Positions 33,910-42,407 of a stretch of DNA of 43,315 nucleotides are shown here, piece by piece. Each line of letters begins with the position of its first letter. The first letter of the stretch is position 1. Origin of the DNA: Chthoniobacter sp. (GTDB taxonomy: Bacteria > Verrucomicrobiota > Verrucomicrobiia > Chthoniobacterales > Chthoniobacteraceae); assembly GCA_028293645.1 (NCBI GenBank), contig JAQGOK010000125.1, positions 1-43,315 of the forward strand, written 5' to 3'. The notes below the pieces were generated by a model. That model had not been told where the DNA came from and made no database searches. It saw only the letters and a program-made list of their open reading frames with translations. The position numbers and the translations under genes were made by a program.

Positions 33910-34437
33910 ATGAATCCGCAGGGGGACATCATCGACGATCTTCGATTGCTCGAGGCGCCGGAGCCGTGGCGCGTAAACTATTGGCTGCTCGGCGCGTTGT
34001 TGCTGCTGGCGCTGATAGCGTGGTGGCTGGTTCGTCGGTGGCGTGCAGGTCGCCGTGAACAAACTCGCGAAGAACTGATGCAGCAGGCGCACGAGGATGC
34101 GCTCGCAGAACTCGCGCGGCTGTTTGCGTTGATCGATGAGGAGCAATCGCGGCCCTACGGCATTGAGAGTTCCGCGATCATCCGCCGTTACGTGGAATCG
34201 CGTTTTCGTCTGGCCGCACCGCAGCGCTCCACGCCCGAGTTTCTCAAGGAGGCGCAGCATTCGCCAAAGCTGACGGCGGAGTACCAGGCATTGCTCGGCG
34301 AGTTCCTGCGCTACTGCGATCTGCTGAAGTTTGCGCGGACCTTCGCCGATCGTGACGAGTTGGAAAACCTGCACGCAGCGGCCGTGCATTTCGTCACCGA
34401 AACGGCGCCACCGCCTACTCAGGAAACCGCTCCGTGA
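33910..34437 (+). CDS. DUF4381-like membrane protein of the moxR operon
   Basis: 175 residues. A membrane helix (YWLLGALLLLALIAWWLVRRW, about 24-44) is followed by a charged cytoplasmic helical domain (LARLFALIDEEQS, YVESRFRLAAPQRSTPEFL). This is the layout of DUF4381 proteins, which are found next to VWA and MoxR genes. Role unknown; it may tether the complex to the membrane. Its stop overlaps the next start by four bases (GTGA), a tight operon. Confidence 0.7.
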   Translation: MNPQGDIIDDLRLLEAPEPWRVNYWLLGALLLLALIAWWLVRRWRAGRREQTREELMQQAHEDALAELARLFALIDEEQSRPYGIESSAIIRRYVESRFRLAAPQRSTPEFLKEAQHSPKLTAEYQALLGEFLRYCDLLKFARTFADRDELENLHAAAVHFVTETAPPPTQETAP

Positions 34438-35405
34438 ACGACTTCCTGCCGGAACTGCAAACGCTGCGCTTCGGCTCGCCCTGGTGGTTGCTCGCGCTGG
34501 CGCTCATCCCGCTCGCAATGTGGTTGCGCGGCCGGGCGGCGCCCGTGGCAGCGGTGCAATATTCGTCTGGCGCATTGCTCCACGCGGCGGCGCGGAAGGC
34601 GCGCTTTCGGCCCGGCCAAATGCTTCCCGCGATTCGCTATTTCGCCCTCACGCTGCTGATCCTTGCGCTCGCCAGACCGCAGGTGGACAAAGGCCTTTCC
34701 GACCGCGAGGCGCTCGGGATCAACATCATGTTCTGCCTGGATTTCTCGAGCACGATGAAGACGAAGGACTTCCTCATCGATGGCCGACGCGTGACGCGGG
34801 TGGACGGGATGAAAAAGGTCGTGACCGAGTTCATCAACGCCCGCCCGAACGACCGCATCGGGGCGGTGGCGTTCGATGCCGGCGCGCATTTGATCAGCCC
34901 GCTGACGCTCGATCACGAGTGGCTCATCGGACAGCTCGCCGCAGAAGAGCCGGGCCGCGGGACCGCGCCGGGTTCGGGAATGTTGATCGCGGCCGAAGCG
35001 CTGATCCCGGTGAAGACGCAAAGCAAAGTCATGATCACGGTCACCGATGCGGATCAGGTGAACGAAGGTCCGCTGCCGGAGGAAGTCGCGAACGCGCTGA
35101 AGCCGATGGGCATCCGCAACCACATCATTCAGATCGTTGATTTCTCGCAGATGCAGCAGACGACCGCGAGCGGGCAACTTTTCGCCACAGTCGCGCGCGT
35201 CACGGGTGGCCAGTTTTTCAAAGTGTCTGATGTGGCCGGTCTGCGCGGCGTGTACGCGCAGATCGATCAGCTCGAAAAAAGCGCGTTCAAGGAAAGCAAA
35301 CAACAGAGCTGGCGGGAGCTGATGGTCTGGCTCGCCGGCCCGGCGCTCGGGTTGTTGCTGCTGGAGTTTGGACTGAGCCGCACCACCTGGAGGAAGCTGC
35401 CGTGA
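34434..35405 (+). CDS. Membrane-anchored von Willebrand A protein (BatA-like)
   Basis: 323 residues. Two hydrophobic helices at the N-terminus (WWLLALALIPLAMWL and a second near residue 75, IRYFALTLLILALAR), a VWA domain with the metal site in CLDFSSTM (DxSxT rather than DxSxS), and a C-terminal transmembrane helix (LMVWLAGPALGLLLLEFGL). This is the BatA/BatB architecture: VWA domain outside, held by helices. It starts four bases before the DUF4381-like stop and ends overlapping the next VWA gene by four bases. Confidence 0.85.
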   Translation: MNDFLPELQTLRFGSPWWLLALALIPLAMWLRGRAAPVAAVQYSSGALLHAAARKARFRPGQMLPAIRYFALTLLILALARPQVDKGLSDREALGINIMFCLDFSSTMKTKDFLIDGRRVTRVDGMKKVVTEFINARPNDRIGAVAFDAGAHLISPLTLDHEWLIGQLAAEEPGRGTAPGSGMLIAAEALIPVKTQSKVMITVTDADQVNEGPLPEEVANALKPMGIRNHIIQIVDFSQMQQTTASGQLFATVARVTGGQFFKVSDVAGLRGVYAQIDQLEKSAFKESKQQSWRELMVWLAGPALGLLLLEFGLSRTTWRKLP

Positions 35406-36421
35406 AGTTTGCGCTGCCTTATCTGCTGATCGCCGCGGCGGTCATTCCGTGCGTTGTGCTGCTGTTGCATCGCTGGAGCGAGCGCCGCGCCCGAGTGCAG
35501 TTGCAGCGCATCGTGGCTCCGCGTTTGCGTGAAAATCTGCTGCGTTCCGTGGACTTCGCGAAACGCTGGCGGAAGACGCTGCTCTTTGCCTTCGGGCTCG
35601 CGGCGTTGCTGATTGCGCTCGCGCGGCCGCTGCTTGGTTTTCTGCCGATGGAAGTGGAGCGATCTTCCGTCGATTTCTTCATCGCGCTCGATCTCTCCCG
35701 AAGCATGCTTGCGGAAGACGCCGACGGCAAAGCGCGGCTCGTCGCGGCGAAAGGTGGGCTCGATCGGATGCTTTCCCGGCTCGGTGCGGATCGCGTCGGG
35801 GTGATCGCGTTTGCCGGCGAAGCATTCATCGCCGCGCCGGTGACCCAGGATCACGAAGCCGTGCGCCGGAATCTCGCGGCGCTCGATCCGACTGCGATCG
35901 CCAGGCCCGGCAGCGATCTCGCGGCGGCGATCAAGCTGGCGCAGAAGACGTTCGAGAACGGCAGCTACGAGAGCAAGGCGCTGGTCCTGATTACCGATGG
36001 CGAGGAGCTGCAGGGCGATGCGGTGATTGCGGCGCGCGAGGCGGGAATGAAAGGCATGAGTATTTTCACGGTCGGGGTCGGCAGTGCGATCGGCGCGCGT
36101 ATTCCCGCGAAGAAAGAAGGAGGCCTGAAATTTCAGAAGAACGAATTCGGTCGCGAAGTGCTCTCGCGGTTGAACGAGCGCGCGCTGCAACAAATCGCGG
36201 CGAGCGGACGCGGCTTCTACGAGGCGCTCGGGGAGGATGGCGACGGATTGCTCGCGGTCTGGAATCGCGGGTTGCAGCCGCTCGGCAAGGGCACGAAGAC
36301 GAAGCCTTCGAAAGACATGCGCGAGTACTTCCAATGGCCGCTAGCGGTCGCACTCTCGCTGTTGCTCGGCGAAATGCTCGTGAGCGACCGCCGCAAACGC
36401 TTACAACCGAACCGCCCATGA
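35402..36421 (+). CDS. Second membrane-anchored VWA protein (BatB-like)
   Basis: 339 residues. Two N-terminal membrane helices (LPYLLIAAAVIPCVVLLLH, LLFAFGLAALLIALARPLLGF), then a VWA domain with an intact DxSxS metal site (ALDLSRSMLAED), GVIAFAGEAF and VLITDGEEL, and a C-terminal membrane helix (QWPLAVALSLLLGEMLV). It pairs with the preceding VWA protein. The overlapping ATGA at 36418-36421 couples it to the TPR gene. Confidence 0.87.
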   Translation: MKFALPYLLIAAAVIPCVVLLLHRWSERRARVQLQRIVAPRLRENLLRSVDFAKRWRKTLLFAFGLAALLIALARPLLGFLPMEVERSSVDFFIALDLSRSMLAEDADGKARLVAAKGGLDRMLSRLGADRVGVIAFAGEAFIAAPVTQDHEAVRRNLAALDPTAIARPGSDLAAAIKLAQKTFENGSYESKALVLITDGEELQGDAVIAAREAGMKGMSIFTVGVGSAIGARIPAKKEGGLKFQKNEFGREVLSRLNERALQQIAASGRGFYEALGEDGDGLLAVWNRGLQPLGKGTKTKPSKDMREYFQWPLAVALSLLLGEMLVSDRRKRLQPNRP

Positions 36422-37974
36422 AATCGCCCATACTGCCGTTGCTGCTCGGGCTCGCCGCTCCGGCGCTGGCCGGACTGGAAGACGCCCGCGCACTGCTCAA
36501 GAGCGATCCTTTGAAAGCCGCGGAGACGTTGCGGGCCCAGCTCGCGGCACGGCCGGAAGATCCGTGGTTGCACTACAATGCGGGCGTCGCGGCGTATGCG
36601 GCAAAGGAGTTCAGCAAAGCGGACGAAACCTGGCAGCAGCTCGCGGCCACCCCGATGCCGGACGCGTTGCGCGAGCACGTCTGGACGCAGATCGGCAACG
36701 TTTCATATCGGCTCGCGGAGCCGCAAATTGCTGATGAGCCGGATGCTGCGGTGTCGCGTCTGGAACAAAGCCGCGAGGCTTACCGGGTGGCGATCGCGTT
36801 CAACAAACGGAACAAGACGGCGCAACAAAATCTGCCGATCATCGAGAAGCAGCTCGAGACCGTTTATGCACGGCTCGCGCAACGTCTGGCGCAGGAAGGC
36901 AAAAAGGAAAACTCGACGCAGCGGGCGATCGAGAAGCTGCAGGCGGCGTTGACCTACGCACAACAGGCCCAGGCGTTGAATGCACAGGATCCGAAGCGCG
37001 CCGAAGAACGGAAGGAGATCGAGAAAGCGCTTGCCGAGAAGTTCAACAAACAGGCGTTGCAGGAGGAAAAACAGGGAGATCAGAGCCGTCAGAGCAATCA
37101 ATGGGAGCGGCAGAACGCGCAGGAGCAGTTCGAGAAAGCGCTCACCGATTTCCAGCAAGCGGGGGCGCTTGATGCGCAGGATCCGACCGCGAAAGAAGGC
37201 GAACAACGCGTGCAGGAAAAGCTGGCGAACTCTTTCAACAAAGCCGCGCGCGACCAGCAACGGGAAGGAATGCAGCAGGCGAAATCGAACCCGCATCAGG
37301 CCACGGAGAAACTGGAAGAGGCATTGGAGAATTTTGAAAACGCCCTCGCGCAGATGCCGGAGCATCGGGATGCGCAGGCGGGAAAAAACGAGGTCACGGA
37401 TCAGCTGGCGAAGCTGCATCTCGATCAGGGCGATCGGCAGGCGCAACGCGGCGAGGAGCAAAAGCCACGTGATCCAGCACAAGCCGCGGAAAACCTGCTC
37501 GGCGCGCTGGAGCACTTCGAACAGGCAAAAGCGCTCGAGCCGGAGAACGAGACCATTCAGCCGCGCATTGACCGGGTGGAGGCCCAACTGCCGGATCTGC
37601 TGACTCAGCTCGGCCAACGCGAGCAGCAGCAGGCGGAGAAATCCGAGGCACAGAACGCGCCGCAGAGCGCGGTCGCGCACCTGGAGAAGGCGGAATCGAG
37701 TTTCCAGAAGGCGCAGGAACTTCAGCCGGGCAATGCGATGGCGCAGCAAGGCGAGCAACAGGTGCAGGAAGACCTGGCGCGGCTTCGGCAGCAGATCGCG
37801 CAGAAGGCCGAGCAGCAACAGCAGGGAAAACCGAAGGGGAACGAGAGCAAGGAGAGCTTCGAATCGATGCTCGCCAAGGTGAAGAAGGATGAAACTGAGC
37901 GCGACGTCCAGGCGCGGCATCGCGCCGGACAGAAATACTCGGAGCAGGCGGAGCGCGGCTTCCGGAACTGGTAG
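36418..37974 (+). CDS. Periplasmic TPR-repeat protein of the Bat-like operon (BatC-like)
   Basis: 518 residues. A signal peptide (PILPLLLGLAAPALA) precedes TPR units (WLHYNAGVAAYAAKEFSKA) and then a long Gln/Glu/Lys-rich helical region with repeated blocks of the pattern FEKALTDFQQAGALDAQDP and AVAHLEKAESSFQKAQEL, likely extended TPR or coiled coil. The C-terminus is an RHRAGQKYSEQAERGFRNW segment. BatC-type proteins are TPR partners of VWA BatA/BatB. The start ATG 36418 was chosen because it opens with the signal peptide. It is the last gene of the unit. Confidence 0.82.
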   Translation: MKSPILPLLLGLAAPALAGLEDARALLKSDPLKAAETLRAQLAARPEDPWLHYNAGVAAYAAKEFSKADETWQQLAATPMPDALREHVWTQIGNVSYRLAEPQIADEPDAAVSRLEQSREAYRVAIAFNKRNKTAQQNLPIIEKQLETVYARLAQRLAQEGKKENSTQRAIEKLQAALTYAQQAQALNAQDPKRAEERKEIEKALAEKFNKQALQEEKQGDQSRQSNQWERQNAQEQFEKALTDFQQAGALDAQDPTAKEGEQRVQEKLANSFNKAARDQQREGMQQAKSNPHQATEKLEEALENFENALAQMPEHRDAQAGKNEVTDQLAKLHLDQGDRQAQRGEEQKPRDPAQAAENLLGALEHFEQAKALEPENETIQPRIDRVEAQLPDLLTQLGQREQQQAEKSEAQNAPQSAVAHLEKAESSFQKAQELQPGNAMAQQGEQQVQEDLARLRQQIAQKAEQQQQGKPKGNESKESFESMLAKVKKDETERDVQARHRAGQKYSEQAERGFRNW

Positions 37975-38418
37975 CGGATCGCCGGCGTTCCTGCCGAACT
38001 CGCTCGGTTGTGGAACGTGGATGGTGGGCGGCATCTCGCCGAGGGCGGCTGGTGGCGTGTCCAGCAAACCCCAGGCACTTTCACGCTCTCCCGGCGAGCG
38101 AAATAGGCGTTGCGCGCGCCGGAGGCGCTGTTTAGGAATGGCCGCTCACATGGAGCCTCTTCCTTTTGAGCTGCGGCGTCTCAGTTTCCGAAGCCGGCGC
38201 GCGGCGCCCGATCGCTCGACGTGCGCTCTCGCGCCTGTCCGCCAGCCAGGTCTGGGCTCGTGCGATTCGCCCTGTCTGGCTGCCTGAGCAGTCCAGACTG
38301 ACGCGATCCTTGAGCCGGGCTTCCGCCGCCCGGCTCCAGCCATCTTTATCCATCACCGCTGGTCTTGTTCAATCCCGACAAATGGCCAAGGGCGGCAGCA
38401 TGAGCCGGTCTCTCGCAC
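37975..38418. other. Intergenic stretch without a convincing gene
   Basis: 444 bases between the TPR gene and wzm. I see no reading frame with credible protein character, although several open frames exist by chance because of the high GC. It contains a hairpin at 38313-38335 (AGCCGGGC/GCCCGGCT, 7-base loop, no T-run). Confidence 0.5.
38313..38335 (+). other. Hairpin upstream of wzm
   Basis: Perfect 8-base stem AGCCGGGC/GCCCGGCT with a 7-base loop. No T-run follows directly, only a weak TCTTTAT tract about ten bases on, so a terminator is possible but not strong. Confidence 0.35.
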
Positions 38419-39291
38419 ATGGCTGAGCCTGCGGAACTGACGGCCGAGGACCTCAGCGAATGGTCCACGGTGATCACGCCGGCGCGGGGTTGGTTTGATC
38501 TGCGACTCGCCCAGGTCTGGGAGTACCGGGACCTGATCTACCTGTTCTTCCGTCGGGATTTCGTCGCAAGTTACAAGCAGACGATCCTCGGCCCGTTTTG
38601 GTTCTTCGCGCAGCCCGTGATGACCACCCTCGTGTTCTGGGTGATCTTCGGGCGCATCGGCAAGATCGTGACCAAGGGCGTCCCGCAGTTCCTCTTCTTC
38701 ATGGCCGGGATCATCCTGTGGAACTTCTTCTCCAGCTGTTTGATCCGGACCGCTACCACCTTCACCGCGAATTCCGGCCTATTCGGAAAGGTCTATTTTC
38801 CACGGCTGACGGTGCCCCTCAGCGTCGTGCTGACGAATCTCGCGACCTTTGGTTTCCAATTCGTGATGTTCCTCGCGTTCTTCGCCGTCGCGTGGTGGTT
38901 GGGGGTTCCGGTGCATCCGAACTGGCGCCTGATCATTCTGCCGGTCTTGCTGCTGGAAATGGCCGCTCTGGCCATCGGCGTCGGCTGCATCGTAGCGGCA
39001 CTCACCGTCCGCTATCGCGACTTCGCGGTGATCATCCAATTCGGCGTGCAGCTGTGGATGTATGCGAGTTGCGTGGTCTTCCCGTTGGCGCTGATCGAAC
39101 CGAAAACCCGAATCTGGTTCATCCTGAACCCGATGGTGCCGATCATCGAATCGTTCCGCTACGCGTTCATCGGCTACGGGGTCATTCAGCTTTGGGAGCT
39201 GGTGCTCAGCATGGGCATCACGTTGGTGCTGTTCTTCGGCGGTATTGTGATGTTTTCGCGCGTCGAGCGCACGCATCTCGACTCGATCTGA
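38419..39291 (+). CDS. wzm: ABC-2 type polysaccharide export permease (Wzm-like)
   Basis: 290 residues with six membrane segments (FFAQPVMTTLVFWVIFG, FLFFMAGIILWNFFSS, ATFGFQFVMFLAFFAVAWW and others). The amphipathic N-terminal FRRDFVASYKQTILGPFWF is the typical Wzm/KpsM start. It moves undecaprenol-linked O-antigen or similar glycans across the inner membrane with its ATPase partner. The start is ATG 38419; its stop overlaps the wzt ATG by one base (TGATG), so the two are coupled. Codon use matches neighbours. Confidence 0.92.
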   Translation: MAEPAELTAEDLSEWSTVITPARGWFDLRLAQVWEYRDLIYLFFRRDFVASYKQTILGPFWFFAQPVMTTLVFWVIFGRIGKIVTKGVPQFLFFMAGIILWNFFSSCLIRTATTFTANSGLFGKVYFPRLTVPLSVVLTNLATFGFQFVMFLAFFAVAWWLGVPVHPNWRLIILPVLLLEMAALAIGVGCIVAALTVRYRDFAVIIQFGVQLWMYASCVVFPLALIEPKTRIWFILNPMVPIIESFRYAFIGYGVIQLWELVLSMGITLVLFFGGIVMFSRVERTHLDSI

Positions 39292-40595
39292 TGGCGGCGA
39301 TCATCCGCGTCGAAAACCTTTCCAAGCGCTACCGGCTCGGCGTGATCAACCGCCGGATGCTTTACGAGGATCTGCAAAGCCGTTGGGCTCGCTGGCGCGG
39401 ACAACCAGATCCCAATGCCCGGATCGGCGAACGGGCGGCGACAGCACACGGGGAGCTTTGGGCGCTGAAGGACATCAACTTCGAAGTGCATCAAGGCGAG
39501 GTGCTCGGCGTGATCGGCCACAACGGTTCGGGCAAATCGACGTTGCTCAAAATTCTCTCGCAGATCACCGCCCCGACGACGGGTCGGGCGCTGATCAAAG
39601 GCAACGTCGCGAGTTTGCTTGAAGTCGGCACCGGCTTTCATCCTGAACTGACCGGGCGCGATAACGTTTTTTTAAATGGGGTGATTCTCGGAATGCGGCG
39701 CGAGGATGTCGCCCGGAATTTCGATGAGATCGTGGCGTTCTCCGGCGTCGAGTCGTTCATCGATACGCCGGTCAAACGATACTCGAGCGGGATGCGCGTG
39801 CGGCTCGCCTTCGCCGTCGCTGCCCACCTCGACCCGGAGATCCTGATCATCGACGAGGTGCTGGCGGTCGGGGATCAGTCATTCCAGCAAAAGTGTCTCG
39901 GCAAGATCAGCGAGGTGGCGCGCGGCGGACGGACGGTGCTCTTCGTAAGCCACAACGCGGCCGCCGTGGAGAATCTGTGCAGTCGCGGGATCGTGCTCGA
40001 GCACGGGCAGATGATCTTTTCGGGAACGCAAACGGAGGCCATCCAGTTTTACTCGAAGCGTGAAGACCGCATCGAAATCGCGGATCTCGCGGAGCGGAAA
40101 GATCGTTCCGGAACGGGCGAAGTGCGCGTGACCGGCATGCATTTCCGGGATGCGAAAGGCGAGGCGTTGAGCACCGCTTTTGCCGGGCAGATGTTGGAAA
40201 TCCACATCGATTTCAAGAACCTCTCCGGGCAATCTTTCCCAAATCTGGTGGCCACGCTGCACGTGCGCACGCACTTCGATGCGCCGGTCTTTGTGCAACA
40301 GAATCGATTGACCGGCGACTCGTTCGGCGCGTTGCCCGAGCACGGCACGCTGGTCTGTCGGCTGCCGCGGCTGCCGCTGCCGGCTTCCGTTTATCGGCTC
40401 GGCATCACGCTCACTTCGGAATCGCGCGGCGGCAAGGTGCTCGATTCACTGCGCCACGCGACGGATCTACCGGTGGAGACCGGCGACTTCTTTGGCACGG
40501 GGAACCTGCCGGCGGTGCAAAGTGGTGTCTGTCTGGTGGACGCGGAATGGCGGCTGGAAAGCGAAACGGCTGTGGCGAGGGCCGGCCTGTCATGA
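39291..40595 (+). CDS. wzt: ABC transporter ATPase with a C-terminal glycan-binding domain (Wzt-like)
   Basis: 434 residues. Nucleotide-binding domain: Walker A GHNGSGKSTLLK, signature YSSGMRVRLAFA, Walker B ILIIDEVLAVGD, H-loop FVSHN. Residues from about 280 form an extra beta-rich domain, like Wzt_C, which in O9a-type systems recognises the modified end of the O-antigen. That makes the exporter specific for a particular glycan cap. It overlaps the wzm stop and, by ATGA, the next gene. Confidence 0.92.
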   Translation: MAAIIRVENLSKRYRLGVINRRMLYEDLQSRWARWRGQPDPNARIGERAATAHGELWALKDINFEVHQGEVLGVIGHNGSGKSTLLKILSQITAPTTGRALIKGNVASLLEVGTGFHPELTGRDNVFLNGVILGMRREDVARNFDEIVAFSGVESFIDTPVKRYSSGMRVRLAFAVAAHLDPEILIIDEVLAVGDQSFQQKCLGKISEVARGGRTVLFVSHNAAAVENLCSRGIVLEHGQMIFSGTQTEAIQFYSKREDRIEIADLAERKDRSGTGEVRVTGMHFRDAKGEALSTAFAGQMLEIHIDFKNLSGQSFPNLVATLHVRTHFDAPVFVQQNRLTGDSFGALPEHGTLVCRLPRLPLPASVYRLGITLTSESRGGKVLDSLRHATDLPVETGDFFGTGNLPAVQSGVCLVDAEWRLESETAVARAGLS

Positions 40596-42295
40596 ATGCG
40601 CCCGCTTCCTCGATTGCCGCCGTGGCTCCGGAATGCACCGCGGCACCAAGTCTCCTGGCCGGTGCGACTGACCGCGTGAAGTCGATCGTGCAGCGAGCGT
40701 TCGGGCTGCGAAGACCTGCGCCGCTCGATGAGCATCAACGCCGCTTCGTGACCTTTTGCGAAGGGCAATGGAAACCCCGTACGGACGGCGGCGAGCCGCT
40801 GTTGCTGATGCATCAAACGGAATGGTATCCGTCGATCCTGGCGTATTCCTACTTCACCAACGCGCTGGCTCGGCGGAATGGCCAGGCGCTCGGTTCGTTC
40901 GGATTCGAACGCTCGGCTCGTCCTTTGAATCGCCTGTTTTCAGCGTTCGGCGCGCAGAGGATTCTTGGCCCACGCGAGTTGCGGCGCCACGAGAAGCCCG
41001 CGCGACGCTTGGCGGCGGAGATCTTCCGCGGGCTCCGTTCCCGGCGCGATGTGGCCAATATTCACGTCGAGGGAATCGCGCTCGGCGATCTGATCTACGA
41101 CAGCTATCTCCGGTATCACGTCTGCTCGACCGCGGATCTCACGGATCGTCGCCTGTTGAGCACGATTGAGGATGCGCTCACCCGTTTCTTCGCCGGACGC
41201 GAACTGCTCGATCGGCGCAACGTCTCGATGCTGCTGATCGATCACGGCGTGTATGTGGATGGCGGCGTGCTCGCCCGGCTGGCCATCGAACGCGGCATTC
41301 CGGTTTATCATCTGCCTTACAAGCCGGCGGTGATGCTCCAGCTCGATCCCGCGCTTTTTCCGCATCATGTCGAGGGGCCAGGCAGTGCTCCCGCGGGAAT
41401 GCGGTCGCCCAAACTGCCGCTGCCGTTTCATCGCTTCCGCGAGATGTTCGCCGCGCTTCCAGGCGCGGAGCAAGCCGCCCTGCGCGCGCGGGGCCGGGAA
41501 CGTTTGCAGCAGCGTCTCTCCGGGCAATTCGACTTTCGCGTTCTCGTTGGCGGGAGTGCCTATCAGGCCGCGACCGCCGGTGAACGCGCGCTCACGGAAA
41601 GCGGGCGTCCACGAATCGCTGTCATGCTGCACGACTTTTGCGACGCGCCGCACGCCTACCGCGATCTGCTTTTCGCCGATCACTACGAATGGACCTGCTG
41701 GCTCTTCGAGCGCGCTGCGCAGAGCGGCTGCGACTGGTATGCCAAGCCGCATCCGAATTCGGCTCATGACAAGGGCAAGGCGCAGCTCAACGACCGGGTG
41801 ATCGGCGAGTTGAAAGCACGGTTTCCGCACATCCACTTCCTGCCGCCCAGCGTCTCGAACCGACAGTTGATCGAAGAAGGCGTCCACGCGGTGTTCACCG
41901 GCTACGGCACGGTCGGACACGAGTTCGCTTTCGTCGGCATCCCGGTTGTGAATGCCGGCGACAATCCGCACATCAATTACGGCTTCAACTTCCACCCGCG
42001 CAGCATCGCGGAACTCGGAGAGCTGGTGGACAACGCCGGCGAGCTTTCGCTTTCGATCGATCCGGAGGAAGTCGCCGAGTTCGCCTACATGCGGAGCGTG
42101 CATTTCGCGAACCGCGAGTATCACACCGTCGATTTCGTCCCGGCTCGAATGGAGGAAAGTCCCGAAGCATTCCGCCGCATCGGCTCGAGCGAGATCCTGA
42201 GCTGTGTCGCCGAAGAGCCCGAGCAAAAGCACGCCGCGATCGAAGAGTATCTCGACCGCGTTTACGCCGATCGCCGCCATGTGCTTCCCGCTTGA
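40592..42295 (+). CDS. Putative surface-polysaccharide transferase (GT-B-like capsule synthesis type)
   Basis: 567 residues from ATG 40592, overlapping wzt by ATGA. No signal peptide or membrane helix. A C-terminal part contains WYAKPHPNSAHDKGK, a HFLPPSVSNRQLIEEG segment and GTVGHEFAFVGIPVVNAG, the pattern of a second GT-B half (capsule synthesis, KDO- or glycerophosphate-transferase-like) where a His-Pro and a conserved Glu bind the nucleotide. The N-terminal half has no motif I can name. Its position between wzt and pseB supports a role in making or capping the exported glycan. Exact donor and acceptor are unknown. Confidence 0.65.
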   Translation: MNAPASSIAAVAPECTAAPSLLAGATDRVKSIVQRAFGLRRPAPLDEHQRRFVTFCEGQWKPRTDGGEPLLLMHQTEWYPSILAYSYFTNALARRNGQALGSFGFERSARPLNRLFSAFGAQRILGPRELRRHEKPARRLAAEIFRGLRSRRDVANIHVEGIALGDLIYDSYLRYHVCSTADLTDRRLLSTIEDALTRFFAGRELLDRRNVSMLLIDHGVYVDGGVLARLAIERGIPVYHLPYKPAVMLQLDPALFPHHVEGPGSAPAGMRSPKLPLPFHRFREMFAALPGAEQAALRARGRERLQQRLSGQFDFRVLVGGSAYQAATAGERALTESGRPRIAVMLHDFCDAPHAYRDLLFADHYEWTCWLFERAAQSGCDWYAKPHPNSAHDKGKAQLNDRVIGELKARFPHIHFLPPSVSNRQLIEEGVHAVFTGYGTVGHEFAFVGIPVVNAGDNPHINYGFNFHPRSIAELGELVDNAGELSLSIDPEEVAEFAYMRSVHFANREYHTVDFVPARMEESPEAFRRIGSSEILSCVAEEPEQKHAAIEEYLDRVYADRRHVLPA

Positions 42296-42407
42296 AGCGA
42301 GGATCCGCGGTCGATTGCCATTTGCCCTGCCGCGTAGCGCACCCTAATACAACCGCCCTCCAGCCGGCGCATTGCGTTTCGCCGCTCTCATTCCCTTACC
42401 GATTTCC

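Noticed and set aside
36703-38067. 454-codon reverse frame of Leu/Arg-rich protein opposite the TPR gene
   Set aside because: The Gln/Glu/Lys-rich codons of the TPR gene read in reverse give Leu, Phe and Arg, which explains the composition.
37975-38418. Possible small genes in the gap before wzm
   Set aside because: The open frames present are short, Arg/Ser-rich and overlapping in several phases, with no start signal or family pattern.
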